A stretch of DNA of 64,000 nt from Eutrophocola sp964503965 (GCA_964503965.1 CAZDCK010000013.1:9103-73102); one strand, 5' to 3'; shown: positions 7,894 to 17,096, numbered from the stretch's first letter. The notes: a model not told the origin generated them from the letters alone. Numbers and translations: made by a program.

Positions 7894-9705
7894 ATGCGAA
7901 CTCATTACTGTGGCGAACTCAACGAAAGCCACATAGACCAGACTGTTTCCCTTTGTGGGTGGGTCCATCGCCGCCGTGACCATGGTGGCGTCATCTTCCT
8001 GGATCTCAGGGATCGGGATGGCATCACGCAGGTTGTCTACGATCCTGATACTGAGGAAAGTTTTGCCCGGGCGGAACAGGTTCGTAATGAATTCGTTGTC
8101 AGGGTCCAGGGGCGGGTAAGGGCCCGTCCCGAAGGTACGGATAATACGGATATGCCAACGGGCAAGATTGAGGTACTTGGCAAGGAGCTGGAAATACTCA
8201 ATGAGGCGGACACACCGCCATTTCAGTTGGATGAACATATGGCGGTACATGAAGATATTCGCCTGCGTAATCGTTTCATTGATCTGCGTCGTCCTGAAAT
8301 GCTCAATAAGCTAAGGATGCGTTCACAGATAACAAGCAGTATCAGGCGGTATCTGGATGAAAATGGCTTTCTTGATATCGAAACACCGATACTGACGCGC
8401 GCAACACCGGAAGGCGCACGAGACTATCTAGTGCCAAGCCGTACCCATGGCGGCAAGTTCTTTGCATTGCCGCAATCCCCCCAGTTATTCAAGCAATTAC
8501 TGATGGTATCCGGTATGGATCGCTACTATCAGGTGGCCAAGTGCTTCCGTGATGAAGACCTGCGTGCTGATCGTCAGCCTGAATTTACGCAAATCGATAT
8601 TGAAACCTCGTTCCTGGATGAGGAACAGATCATGACTATTTCCGAAAACATGATTCGCGAGGTATTCAAAACACACCTGGATGTGGATCTACCCGAATTT
8701 CCGCGCATGACCCATGCAGAGGCAATTGACAAATATGGTATCGACCGTCCCGACCTGCGTATTCCCATGATACTGGTGGATATTGCTGACCTTATGAAAG
8801 ACGTCGAATTCAAGGTCTTTAATGCCCCGGCCAATGATCCGGGTAGCAGAGTGGTGGTTCTCAAAGTTGATGGTGGTGCGGAACTGTCCAGGAAACAGAT
8901 TGATGATTACACCAGTTTTGTAGGCATTTATGGCGCCCGGGGGCTGGCCTGGGTCAAGGTAAATGATGTTGATGCCGGCGTCGAAGGGCTGCAGTCACCT
9001 ATTCTGAAATTCATGCCCGACGATGTCATCAGTAACGTACTTGAAAGAGTGGATGCAAAAACCGGGGATATCCTGTTCTTTGGTGCGGACAAGGCCAGTA
9101 TTGTCAATGAAGCCATGGGCGCCCTGCGTGTCAGGCTTGGCGAGGACCTGGGTATGCTTGAGCAGGAATGGGCTCCTCTCTGGGTGGTCGACTTCCCGAT
9201 GTTTGAATATGATGAAAAGGACGACAGCTATACGTCCGTCCACCACCCGTTCACGGCACCTTCCTGTTCACCGGAAGCACTCCAGGAAAATCCGGGTGAA
9301 GCGCTCTCCAGGGCTTATGACATGGTTCTCAATGGTACCGAACTGGGTGGTGGATCTATTCGTATCAACAAGCCGGATATGCAGCAGGCCGTATTCAAGG
9401 CATTGGGCATAGGAGCAGAGGAAGCCGAAGAAAAATTCGGGTTTTTGCTGAACGGTCTTCGCTATGGCTGCCCGCCTCATGGGGGTATTGCCTTCGGTCT
9501 CGACAGACTGGTCATGATGATGACCGGGTCCCAGTCCATACGTGATGTTATTGCTTTTCCGAAAACACAATCGGCAGGATGCCTGCTCACAGACGCTCCA
9601 GGCGAGGTCAACAGCAAGCAACTGCGTGAGCTCAATATCCGTCTCAGGGAGATTCCCGGTGCGGATAAGGCTGTGACAGAAAAATCTGCTGACAAGGATG
9701 CCTGA
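7894..9705 (+). CDS. aspS: Aspartyl-tRNA synthetase
   Basis: Class IIb aminoacyl-tRNA synthetase that charges tRNA-Asp. The 603-residue bacterial form has an N-terminal OB-fold anticodon-binding domain (about 1-105, beginning MRTHYCGEL), a catalytic core with RATPEGARDYLVPSR (about 168) and FRDEDLRADRQPEFTQ (about 216), a GAD insertion domain, and the motif 3 segment GIAFGLDRLVMMMTG near residue 530. An AGGAA ribosome-binding site precedes the ATG. A tRNA-Asp(GUC) is encoded at 40218. The presence of glnS in the window argues for direct Gln charging, but whether AspS is strictly discriminating cannot be read from sequence. It heads the conserved block aspS-yebC-ruvCAB. Confidence 0.97.
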   Translation: MRTHYCGELNESHIDQTVSLCGWVHRRRDHGGVIFLDLRDRDGITQVVYDPDTEESFARAEQVRNEFVVRVQGRVRARPEGTDNTDMPTGKIEVLGKELEILNEADTPPFQLDEHMAVHEDIRLRNRFIDLRRPEMLNKLRMRSQITSSIRRYLDENGFLDIETPILTRATPEGARDYLVPSRTHGGKFFALPQSPQLFKQLLMVSGMDRYYQVAKCFRDEDLRADRQPEFTQIDIETSFLDEEQIMTISENMIREVFKTHLDVDLPEFPRMTHAEAIDKYGIDRPDLRIPMILVDIADLMKDVEFKVFNAPANDPGSRVVVLKVDGGAELSRKQIDDYTSFVGIYGARGLAWVKVNDVDAGVEGLQSPILKFMPDDVISNVLERVDAKTGDILFFGADKASIVNEAMGALRVRLGEDLGMLEQEWAPLWVVDFPMFEYDEKDDSYTSVHHPFTAPSCSPEALQENPGEALSRAYDMVLNGTELGGGSIRINKPDMQQAVFKALGIGAEEAEEKFGFLLNGLRYGCPPHGGIAFGLDRLVMMMTGSQSIRDVIAFPKTQSAGCLLTDAPGEVNSKQLRELNIRLREIPGADKAVTEKSADKDA

Positions 9706-9799
9706 AGACCAGGTTTTTGATAAAAAGTACATTCAGGCAACACCTCATCTCCAGAGGTAAACAGAGGGTATATCGAGAGTAAGCCAGTAAGGAGAAACA

Positions 9800-10555
9800 A
9801 TGGCAGGTCACAGTAAATGGGCAAATATCAAGCATCGCAAAGCAGGGCAGGATGCCAAGCGCGGCAAGATTTTTACCAAGATTATTCGTGAGCTAACCGT
9901 CGCTGCCCGACAGGGTGGCGGTAATATTGCTGACAACCCGAAACTCAGGGCTGTAGTGGACAAGGCCCTAAGCGCCAATATGACCAAGGACACTATTGAG
10001 CGTGCCATTGAGAGAGGGGCGGGAACTGCTGAAAACGACAACCTTGAAGAATTGACCTACGAAGGCTATGGACCGAGCGGTATAGCAGTTCTGGTGGAAA
10101 CACTGTCTGATAATAAAAACCGGACTGTAGCCGAGGTCAGGCACTGTTTTTCCAAAAATGGCGGCAATCTGGGTACCAATGGCTCTGTGGCGTATCTCTT
10201 TAATCGTACCGGTGTTATCTCCTATGAGCCTGGAGTCGATGAGGAAAAACTCATGGAAGTGGCTTTGGAAGCCGGTGCCGAGGACATTATTAATCATGAT
10301 GACGGCAGTGCGGATGTACATACTGCTTTCGAGACTTTTGGTTCGGTGAAAGATGCCCTTGATGGAGCCGACCTGGAATCTGCCAATGCTGAGGTCACCA
10401 TGCTGGCCAGCACCGAAGTAGATGTCGATGCTGGCGAAGCGGAAAAACTCATGCGTCTTGTAGAGCAACTGGAAGATCTGGATGATGTCCAGAATGTCTA
10501 TTCCAACGCCAATATTTCTGATGAGGTCATGCAACAGCTGAATGAAGCCCCCTGA
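9800..10555 (+). CDS. yebC: YebC/PmpR-family protein
   Basis: Cytoplasmic protein of 251 residues with the invariant opening MAGHSKWANIKHRKAGQDAKRGK typical of the family (the first 10 residues alone are diagnostic), followed by three alpha/beta domains. Members have been described as DNA-binding regulators (PmpR of Pseudomonas). Close relatives such as mitochondrial TACO1 and several bacterial YebC proteins aid ribosomes at proline stretches. Which applies here is not visible. AAGGAG precedes the ATG by 6 bases. It lies between aspS and ruvC, the usual location. Confidence 0.95.
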   Translation: MAGHSKWANIKHRKAGQDAKRGKIFTKIIRELTVAARQGGGNIADNPKLRAVVDKALSANMTKDTIERAIERGAGTAENDNLEELTYEGYGPSGIAVLVETLSDNKNRTVAEVRHCFSKNGGNLGTNGSVAYLFNRTGVISYEPGVDEEKLMEVALEAGAEDIINHDDGSADVHTAFETFGSVKDALDGADLESANAEVTMLASTEVDVDAGEAEKLMRLVEQLEDLDDVQNVYSNANISDEVMQQLNEAP

Positions 10556-10621
10556 GCGCTCGGTATTCCCCAACAAGGCTGTTAACATTCACCTTTCACA
10601 AAGGAGAATGTCGCCACTCCT

Positions 10622-10660
10622 CTGTAATCCAGTGGTGGTGTGTTACCACTCCTGTAATCC
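10622..10660 (+). repeat. Short direct repeat flanking a hairpin in the yebC-ruvC gap
   Basis: CTGTAATCC occurs at 10622-10630 and again at 10652-10660. Between them AGTGGT (10631-10636) can pair with ACCACT (10645-10650). CCACTCC also precedes both copies (10614 and 10646), so about 15 bases are imperfectly duplicated. Possibly a small duplication or degenerate repeat. No function can be assigned. Confidence 0.5.
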
Positions 10661-10684
10661 TAACGGGCTTCTTCAGGGAAATTG

Positions 10685-11212
10685 ATGAGTGTCATTCTAG
10701 GTATTGACCCCGGTTCCCGACTCTGTGGCTACGGTCTTATCCAAGCCAGGGGGAACGCGCTCTCCTATGTTGCCAGCGGTGTTATAAAGGTAGGAACGCT
10801 GGATTTCCCGAAACGACTTCATACTATTTTTACGGATCTGAGTGAAATCATCTCCGAGCATCATCCCGATGCAGCAGCCATTGAAGAGGTGTTTATGGGT
10901 AAAAATGCCTCCAGTGCACTCAAGCTGGGACAAGCACGGGGCGCAGCAATCGTTGCCTGCACTGACAAGGGCGTTCCCGTCTCTGAATATGCAGCACGCA
11001 AGATCAAGCAGGCGCTGGTAGGAAAAGGACAGGCAGAAAAGAACCAGGTCCAGCACATGGTCAAGTCCATGCTGGCGCTGTCCAGTGTGCCCCAGGAAGA
11101 TGCGGCAGATGCCCTTGCCGTAGCCATTTGCCATGCGAATACAGAAAATACTCTCATCCGTATGGCAGGGACCCGAAATGGCAGGCGAGGCAGACTCCGG
11201 ATTGATGAATAA
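10685..11212 (+). CDS. ruvC: Crossover junction endodeoxyribonuclease RuvC
   Basis: Holliday-junction resolvase acting as a dimer with RuvAB at the end of homologous recombination and replication-fork repair. The RNase H-like active site is intact: GIDPGS near the N terminus (first Asp), AIEEVF (Glu) and QEDAADALAVAICH near residue 140 (two Asp). Length is 175 residues from the ATG at 10685, preceded by AGGGAA. A TTG codon directly upstream is in frame but unlikely to start. ruvA begins 43 bases downstream. Order ruvC-ruvA-ruvB is the standard cluster in this class. I see no clear LexA box in the short upstream gap. Confidence 0.97.
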   Translation: MSVILGIDPGSRLCGYGLIQARGNALSYVASGVIKVGTLDFPKRLHTIFTDLSEIISEHHPDAAAIEEVFMGKNASSALKLGQARGAAIVACTDKGVPVSEYAARKIKQALVGKGQAEKNQVQHMVKSMLALSSVPQEDAADALAVAICHANTENTLIRMAGTRNGRRGRLRIDE

Positions 11213-11255
11213 TGGAAATAATTGAGATGCAGGCGAATACAGGTGAACATAACAT

Positions 11256-11876
11256 ATGATTGGCAGAATTAGCGGGCTACTGCTTGAGAAGGATAATCAG
11301 CAGGCATTGATAGATGTTCAGGGTGTCGCCTACGAAGTGGATGTTCCCCTGAATACCTTTTTCGACTTGCCTGAACCAGGGGCACCCGTGACCCTGCATA
11401 CCCATTTTATTGTGAGGGAGGATGCCCAGTTGCTCTTTGGTTTCCTGAAGGAACAGGAGAGAGGGCTGTTTCGCCTGCTTATCAAAATCAATGGTGTTGG
11501 ACCGAAACTGGCGCTGGCCATGCTGTCCGGCATGGCGGTGAGTGATTTTGTCCGATGTATCCAGCAGGATGATGTCAATGCACTGGTCAAGATGCCTGGC
11601 GTTGGTAAGAAAACAGCGGAAAGACTTATTGTGGAAATCAAGGATAAACTCAAATCCTGGGATGGGATGGCAAGTGAGGACCTGTCAGGTGAGCCGGTGA
11701 CTGTCTCCGGGGATGACAGAAGCCTGGAGGAGGCGGAGACAGCTTTGATTTCACTGGGTTATAAGCCCCAGGAAGCCAGTAGGGCAGTCATTGCTGCAGC
11801 CAAAATACTTGAAGAATCCGGTCAGGTACCTGATAGTGAAAGCTTGATCAGGTCAGCCCTCAAAAACATGAGCTAA
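11256..11876 (+). CDS. ruvA: Holliday junction DNA helicase subunit RuvA
   Basis: Tetrameric protein that binds four-way DNA junctions and loads the RuvB motor. The 206 residues show the OB-fold N-terminal domain (MIGRISGLLLEK), two helix-hairpin-helix motifs (INGVGPKLALAML at about 76-88 and MPGVGKKTAERLI at about 111-123), an acidic linker and the small C-terminal RuvB-contact domain. AGGTGA lies 9 bases before the ATG. It is part of the ruvCAB cluster, with ruvB 23 bases downstream. Confidence 0.97.
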   Translation: MIGRISGLLLEKDNQQALIDVQGVAYEVDVPLNTFFDLPEPGAPVTLHTHFIVREDAQLLFGFLKEQERGLFRLLIKINGVGPKLALAMLSGMAVSDFVRCIQQDDVNALVKMPGVGKKTAERLIVEIKDKLKSWDGMASEDLSGEPVTVSGDDRSLEEAETALISLGYKPQEASRAVIAAAKILEESGQVPDSESLIRSALKNMS

Positions 11877-11899
11877 GTCACCGGCAGAGTTTCCAGAGT

Positions 11900-12958
11900 A
11901 TGCGAGAAGAAGACAGAATTATCAGCGCCGGTGACGCTACCGGTGAAAATCACCATGATCATGCTATTCGGCCAGGTAAACTTGCCGATTACGTGGGCCA
12001 GGAGTCGGTCAAGGAGCAGATGGAGATTTTTATCAAGGCTGCCAGGAATCGTGGTGAAGCCCTTGATCACACCCTGATTTTCGGTCCTCCGGGCCTGGGG
12101 AAAACAACCCTGTCCCATATTATCGCCAATGAAATGGGCGTTTCCATGAAAAGCACAGCCGGCCCGGTTCTTGAAAAAGCCGGGGACCTGGCGGCCATGC
12201 TAACGAATCTCGAAGAAGGAGATGTGCTTTTTATTGATGAAATACATCGCATGAACCCGGCAATCGAGGAGATACTCTATCCCGCGATGGAGGACTATCA
12301 GCTTGATATCATGATTGGTGAAGGGCCGTCAGCACGCTCGCTGAAACTGGAACTGCCTGCATTCACGCTTGTTGGTGCCACCACGAGAGCCGGACTACTG
12401 ACCTCGCCATTGCGGGACCGCTTTGGCATTGTCCAGCGACTTGAGTTTTACACCATGAAAGAACTCGCCAGCATTGTGAGGCGCTCTGCATCCATTCTGG
12501 ACATTGAATGCGATGATGACGGGGCGGTGGAAATTGCCCGTCGCTCCAGAGGAACTCCTCGCATTGCAAACCGTCTATTACGTAGGGTGCGTGATTATTC
12601 CGAAGTGAAAGGAGATGGCAGGATTGCAGGAGAGATTGCTGCAACAGCCCTGGATATGCTCAGTATCGACAAAAACGGGTTTGATCACATGGACCGTCGT
12701 CTGTTGATGACCATGATCGAAAAGTTTGAGGGTGGTCCTGTCGGAATAGAAAGTATTGCGGCGGCAATCAGTGAAGAGAGGGGAACCGTTGAAGATATTC
12801 TTGAACCTTATCTGATTCAGCAGGGTTTTATTCAGCGTACACCAAGAGGAAGAATGGTCACACAGTTTGCTTACAGGCATTTCGGACTGAAGACAATGGC
12901 TGCAAGTGAAGACCTGTTCAATGAGGAAAGTCCGGGAGAAACCGGGTCCGGAGAATAA
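11900..12958 (+). CDS. ruvB: Holliday junction DNA helicase RuvB
   Basis: AAA+ hexameric motor that drives branch migration with RuvA. The Walker A motif GPPGLGKT is at residues 62-69 and Walker B FIDEIH with D113/E114. The sensor segment GATTRAG and the C-terminal winged helix (ending RTPRGRMVTQFAYRHFG) are present. Length of 352 is typical. In Pseudomonas and E. coli relatives a ybgC thioesterase gene stands between ruvB and tolQ or heads the tol operon. Here only 67 bases separate ruvB from tolQ and no ybgC is found. Confidence 0.97.
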   Translation: MREEDRIISAGDATGENHHDHAIRPGKLADYVGQESVKEQMEIFIKAARNRGEALDHTLIFGPPGLGKTTLSHIIANEMGVSMKSTAGPVLEKAGDLAAMLTNLEEGDVLFIDEIHRMNPAIEEILYPAMEDYQLDIMIGEGPSARSLKLELPAFTLVGATTRAGLLTSPLRDRFGIVQRLEFYTMKELASIVRRSASILDIECDDDGAVEIARRSRGTPRIANRLLRRVRDYSEVKGDGRIAGEIAATALDMLSIDKNGFDHMDRRLLMTMIEKFEGGPVGIESIAAAISEERGTVEDILEPYLIQQGFIQRTPRGRMVTQFAYRHFGLKTMAASEDLFNEESPGETGSGE

Positions 12959-13025
12959 TACGGCGGCTGTTCATCGAAAACTATGGTGAGCGACACCAAA
13001 GACTGAGGAGTTTAAGAGGTATCAG

Positions 13026-13724
13026 ATGAATGAATCACTGAGTTTATGGAGCCTGATCATGAATGCCAGTTGGGTGGCCCAACTGGTTATGCTCAGTCTG
13101 TTTGTCATTTCAATCATGTCATGGGTGATCATTGGCCAGAAGTGGATCATTATTTCTGATGCGGAGAAGGAAGTTCTCAGCTTTGAAAAAAGGTTCTGGT
13201 CAGGGATGGATCTGAGCCAGCTTTACCGTGATGGTTCGGGAAAGCAAAAGGGCAATACGGCGGCAATTGGTATGGAAAACCTGTTCCGTTCCGGATTCAA
13301 GGAGTTCACCCGTTTGCGCCAGCAGCCGGGTATAGACTCTGATGCGGTGATGGAGGGTGCACAACGATCGATGCGCGTGGCCCTGGCAAGGGAGGAAAAA
13401 GTCCTGGAAAGGCACCTCCCGATTCTGTCCACGGTAGCCTCTGTCTCTGTCTATCTGGGGCTTTTTGGCACGGTGTGGGGGATCATGAATACTTTTGTCG
13501 GATTGGCTAACCAGAGCCAGGCCAGTCTGGCGGTAGTTGCACCGGGAATTGCCGATGCCCTGTTGGCGACTGAGATGGGCCTGTTTGCTGCTATACCGGC
13601 AGCCATCGCCTATAACCGGTATGCGGCCAAGGTTGACTCAATAATTCATAGTTACATGACATTCACGGATGAGTTTTCCAGCATACTCCACCGCCAGGCC
13701 CATACGCGCCGGGTGCAGGAGTGA
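13026..13724 (+). CDS. tolQ: Tol-Pal system inner-membrane protein TolQ
   Basis: Proton-channel subunit of the TolQRA motor that energises outer-membrane constriction at division. MotA/TolQ/ExbB family, 232 residues, with membrane segments at about 18-38, 137-160 and 170-195. The pore-lining stretch includes LGLFGTVWGIMNTF and the ADALLATEMGLFAAIPA segment. AGAGG lies upstream of the ATG. It opens the tolQRAB-pal-cpoB run. Its stop overlaps the tolR start by four bases (GTGA). Confidence 0.96.
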   Translation: MNESLSLWSLIMNASWVAQLVMLSLFVISIMSWVIIGQKWIIISDAEKEVLSFEKRFWSGMDLSQLYRDGSGKQKGNTAAIGMENLFRSGFKEFTRLRQQPGIDSDAVMEGAQRSMRVALAREEKVLERHLPILSTVASVSVYLGLFGTVWGIMNTFVGLANQSQASLAVVAPGIADALLATEMGLFAAIPAAIAYNRYAAKVDSIIHSYMTFTDEFSSILHRQAHTRRVQE

Positions 13725-14161
13725 GTTACATGGACAGGCCCCGCCGTCGAAAACAAATGGCAGAGATCAATGTGGTGCCCTTGATTGACGTTATGCTGGT
13801 ACTGCTGATTGTATTCATGATCACGGCGCCATTGATTACCCAGGGAGTAAAGGTTGATTTGCCACAGGCAGATGCCGAGCCGGTTGAGGACAATGATCAG
13901 CTAACCCTGGTGGTTTCCATCAATGCTGATGCTGAATACTTCATCAGCCTTGGTGAGGAGGAAGACCCCCAGCCGGTATCCCTTGAAAGTATTGCTGATG
14001 ATGTTGGCAAAATACTGAATCAGAACCCGGCTGTTCCTGTTTTTCTTGAAGCTGATGCATCTATCAATTACGGTCATGTGATGAGCCTGATGTCCACCCT
14101 GGCCTCTGCCGGGGCCGACAATGTCCGGCTGATCACTCAGCCGCCCTCTGCCGGGAACTGA
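13721..14161 (+). CDS. tolR: Tol-Pal system protein TolR
   Basis: Single-span inner-membrane protein of the ExbD/TolR family, 146 residues. The membrane helix (about 20-42) carries the essential aspartate in PLIDVMLVLLIVFMITAPL (D23), which takes up protons with TolQ. The periplasmic domain ends the protein. I use the GTG at 13721 because it overlaps the tolQ stop as GTGA. An ATG three codons later is an alternative. Confidence 0.95.
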   Translation: MSYMDRPRRRKQMAEINVVPLIDVMLVLLIVFMITAPLITQGVKVDLPQADAEPVEDNDQLTLVVSINADAEYFISLGEEEDPQPVSLESIADDVGKILNQNPAVPVFLEADASINYGHVMSLMSTLASAGADNVRLITQPPSAGN

Positions 14162-14186
14162 TACTGGAGCTATTGCACTCCTGGTC

Positions 14187-15035
14187 ATGAAACAAGTCAT
14201 GAAGAAATTTCATCCGATGGCATTGTTACTAAAATTTGAGGGATACCCTCCTGCAGTGATCGCCTCGCTTTTTCTGCATGGCTGCCTGCTTCTGTTCATT
14301 CTGGGCAAGTCTGTGGATGCATCTGATTTTGTGAGCATCGAGGATCCGGTCATTGTTACGGCTACAGCTATCGATGTTAATCCGCAGAGACTCAGGCGTA
14401 TCGAGCGAATTGAACGGGAGCAGGCCCAGGCTGCAGCAGCCAGGCGTCGTGAAGAGGCTGCCTTAAAAGAGCGCCAGGAGAGAGAGCAGCGGGAAAATGC
14501 GGCCCGGGAAGCACGGGAACGCGAGCAGCAGGAAGCCAGGGCACGGGAAGAGGCTGAGCGACGTCGCCAGGAAGAATTGGCCAGGGAGCAGGCTCGCGAG
14601 GACGCGGAAAGGGAGCGCCTGGCAGAGCAAGCCAGGGCAAGAGAGGCTGAACAGGCTCGCAGGCAAGAAGCTGAAAGGCAGGCAAGAGAACAGGCCGCCC
14701 GGGAAGCGGAGGCAAGCCAGATAGCCAGTGAAAACCTGTTGGTTGCCGAGTATTCTGCCAAAATACGCCAGATTATTACGCAAAGCTGGCTGATCCCGCC
14801 CAGTGCCCGCAACGGCATGAGTGCGCTGGTAAGGCTGCAGCTGGTGCCCACGGGTGAAGTGGTTGGGGTGACTGTTGTTCAGGGTAGTGGCAATGCCGCT
14901 TTCGACCAGTCGGTGATACAGGCCGTGGAGAGAGCCGAACGGTTCTATGAACTGCAGGATCTCGACACGGCTGTTTTCGAGCGAAATTTCAGAACATTTG
15001 ATTTGTTATTCAGACCAGAGGATTTATTGCGATGA
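14187..15035 (+). CDS. tolA: Tol-Pal system protein TolA
   Basis: Inner-membrane protein that spans the periplasm and contacts Pal and TolB. Three domains are visible: an N-terminal membrane helix (about 23-40), a long helical rod rich in Ala, Arg, Glu and Gln (about 65-185), and a C-terminal globular domain (about 185-282) with the TonB-like ALVRLQLVPTGEVVGVTVV strand region. Two ATGs (14187 and 14199) could start it. The repetitive rod makes long open frames on other strands, which are artefacts. It overlaps tolB by four bases (ATGA). Confidence 0.94.
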   Translation: MKQVMKKFHPMALLLKFEGYPPAVIASLFLHGCLLLFILGKSVDASDFVSIEDPVIVTATAIDVNPQRLRRIERIEREQAQAAAARRREEAALKERQEREQRENAAREAREREQQEARAREEAERRRQEELAREQAREDAERERLAEQARAREAEQARRQEAERQAREQAAREAEASQIASENLLVAEYSAKIRQIITQSWLIPPSARNGMSALVRLQLVPTGEVVGVTVVQGSGNAAFDQSVIQAVERAERFYELQDLDTAVFERNFRTFDLLFRPEDLLR

Positions 15036-16354
15036 ACAGAAATGTCATGCGGGTTGCAGGCTCGGTCATTTTCTCAGCCTGGTGTCTATTGTCTACCCTG
15101 GCTTATGGGCAGCTACAGATCGTGATTACCCAGGGGGTTGATGATCCCGTACAGATCGCCATTGTTCCGTTTGAGTGGACCGGTTTCGGTGTGCTGGATG
15201 ACAGTATTTCAGATATTGTCGGTAACAACCTGCGCAACAGTGGTGAATTCGCCCCGATTCCTGAAGCTAACATGCTCAGCAATCCCCATGAACAGTCAGA
15301 GGTATTCTTCAGAGACTGGCGATTTCTGGCTGCTGATTACCTCCTTGTTGGCAAGATAACTGAATCGTCGAGTGGGGCGATGCAGGTTCAGTATGAATTT
15401 TTCGATGTGCTTCGGGAGCAGCGTCTCCTTGGAGAGGTGTTGTCGGGTACACGGAACCAGCTGCGGGATGTTGCCCATGCCATCAGCGATAATATTTTTG
15501 AACAGGTAACGGGAGTACGCGGGGCATTTGCGACGAAACTGCTTTATGTGACCTCCCAGCGAATCAATCAGGAGCTGACCAATTATCAGTTAAACATGTC
15601 AGACGCCGATGGGGGGCGTCCCCAGGTACTGCTGACATCCCAGGAGCCGATTATGTCACCTTCCTGGTCTCCGGATGGCAATCGGATAGCTTATGTTTCT
15701 TTTGAATCGACGCGTCCGAGAATCTATATTCAGGAGGTCAGCACCGGTGCACGCGAGCAGATGACTGATTTCAGGGGAATCAACAGTTCCCCCAAATTCT
15801 CACCAGACGGGACCAGGCTCGCCATGGTGTTGTCTAAAGACGGTAATCCGGATATTTATGTGATGGATCTTAGAACCCGCGATCTGCGCCGTGTGACAAA
15901 CCATTTTGCCATTGATACAGAGCCCAGCTGGACGCCCGATGGAGAATCCCTGATCTTTACATCAGAAAGGGGAGGCAACAACCGGCCCCAGATTTACCAG
16001 GTATCACTTGATACTGGGTGGGTTGAGCGGCTGACATTTGAGGGAACGTACAATTCCAAGGGTGCCATGCTTCCTGACGGGGTTAATCTGCTAATGGTTC
16101 ACCGATATGACACGCGTGATGAGTTTCACCTGGCCATACAGAATATAGAGCGGGGTACAATACGGGTGCTCACGGATACTTCTCTGGATGAATCTCCCAG
16201 TATCGCGCCCAATGCCAGTATGGTGATTTATGCCTCAAAAGCCGGTAATCGAGGGATATTAAACGCTGTTTCCATTGACGGACGAGTCAAGTTCCAGCTA
16301 CCATCCGCGCAGGGTGATGTGAGGGAGCCTGCCTGGTCTCCATTTTTTGAATAA
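15032..16354 (+). CDS. tolB: Tol-Pal system periplasmic beta-propeller protein TolB
   Basis: Periplasmic protein that binds Pal and TolA and cycles Pal at the division site. The 440 residues begin with a Sec signal peptide (about 1-28, ending AYG), then an alpha/beta N-terminal domain, then WD40-like/PD40 repeats. SWSPDGNRIAYVS, KFSPDGTRLAMV and SWTPDGESLIF mark successive blades. The start ATG overlaps the tolA stop. The mature N terminus QLQIVITQGVDDP resembles the TolA-box region. Normal length and no lesion. Confidence 0.96.
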   Translation: MNRNVMRVAGSVIFSAWCLLSTLAYGQLQIVITQGVDDPVQIAIVPFEWTGFGVLDDSISDIVGNNLRNSGEFAPIPEANMLSNPHEQSEVFFRDWRFLAADYLLVGKITESSSGAMQVQYEFFDVLREQRLLGEVLSGTRNQLRDVAHAISDNIFEQVTGVRGAFATKLLYVTSQRINQELTNYQLNMSDADGGRPQVLLTSQEPIMSPSWSPDGNRIAYVSFESTRPRIYIQEVSTGAREQMTDFRGINSSPKFSPDGTRLAMVLSKDGNPDIYVMDLRTRDLRRVTNHFAIDTEPSWTPDGESLIFTSERGGNNRPQIYQVSLDTGWVERLTFEGTYNSKGAMLPDGVNLLMVHRYDTRDEFHLAIQNIERGTIRVLTDTSLDESPSIAPNASMVIYASKAGNRGILNAVSIDGRVKFQLPSAQGDVREPAWSPFFE

Positions 16355-16493
16355 ATACATCATATTCACAATAAGTTATTGCCACAAAATATGTTAATGT
16401 CGCAATAAGGTATTGTTTTCAAGGCACAAATTATAGAGAATTAGCGGGTTTTTAACCCGGCATATGATCGCATAGTGAACTAGAGGAGTAGGT
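16355..16493. other. tolB-pal intergenic region
   Basis: 139 AT-rich bases that probably carry an extra promoter for pal. TTGCCA at 16379-16384 is a -35-like element, but no good -10 sits at a proper distance. A small hairpin (CGGGTT at 16445-16450 pairing with AACCCG at 16454-16459) lies 35 bases before the pal start. Confidence 0.4.
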
Positions 16494-17036
16494 ATGCAAA
16501 CTCATAACGTATTCAAACTTGGAATGGCCCTGCTGTTAAGCCTGACACTGGCGGCTTGTGCTTCAAACGATACCGATGACATGGGCGGTTCCGATGGAAT
16601 GGACTCTTCCAGTTCCTCCAGCGGTGGAATGTCCGGTGGGTCTGCTACCAGCCAGGGTGCAGGAGCCAATGATGGCCTGACTCCGGCTCAGATTCGTGAA
16701 CGCGATAATGCCCTGTCAACAACAGTATTCTATTTTGAGTTTGACCGTTCAGATCTTAGTGCTGAGGCGCGGGCTGCACTGGTTCATCATGCGAATCACC
16801 TGAAATCCAACCCTTCCGAGCGTTATCGTCTGGAGGGTCACGCCGATGAACGCGGTACCCGTGAATACAACCTTGCACTTGGTGAACGTCGTGCACAGGC
16901 TGTTGAGCGATACCTTCAGGTACAGGGTGTCTCTTCCAACCAGCTTGAAACAATCAGCTACGGTGAAGAAAATCCTGTTGATCCAGGCACTACCGAGTCC
17001 GCTTACGCACGAAACCGCCGGGTAGAAATTCACTAA
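16494..17036 (+). CDS. pal: Peptidoglycan-associated lipoprotein Pal
   Basis: Outer-membrane lipoprotein that anchors the envelope to peptidoglycan. The signal peptide ends in the lipobox LAAC (lipidated C22). A Ser/Gly/Met-rich linker (about 30-60) follows, then an OmpA-like domain (about 75-180) with the peptidoglycan-binding loop HADERGTREYNLALGERRA, which holds the conserved Asp and Arg. GAGGAG lies upstream of the ATG. A strong terminator follows the gene, so pal can be expressed apart from cpoB. Confidence 0.96.
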   Translation: MQTHNVFKLGMALLLSLTLAACASNDTDDMGGSDGMDSSSSSSGGMSGGSATSQGAGANDGLTPAQIRERDNALSTTVFYFEFDRSDLSAEARAALVHHANHLKSNPSERYRLEGHADERGTREYNLALGERRAQAVERYLQVQGVSSNQLETISYGEENPVDPGTTESAYARNRRVEIH

Positions 17037-17058
17037 TTACCAGAACAGTGAGAAAATA

Positions 17059-17086
17059 AAGCCGGGTTCGCCCGGCTTATTTTTTT
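17059..17086 (+). terminator. Rho-independent terminator after pal
   Basis: An 8-bp stem AAGCCGGG/CCCGGCTT closes a TTCG tetraloop (17059-17078) and is followed by seven T residues. It lies between pal and cpoB, whose ATG is only 11 bases past the T run, so cpoB must be read through it or have a promoter inside pal. Confidence 0.92.
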
Positions 17087-17096
17087 GGGGTAGAAA

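Noticed and set aside
14210..14851. A 213-codon minus-strand frame opposite tolA
   Set aside because: It is Ser/Ala/Arg-rich low complexity mirrored from the TolA coiled-coil repeats.
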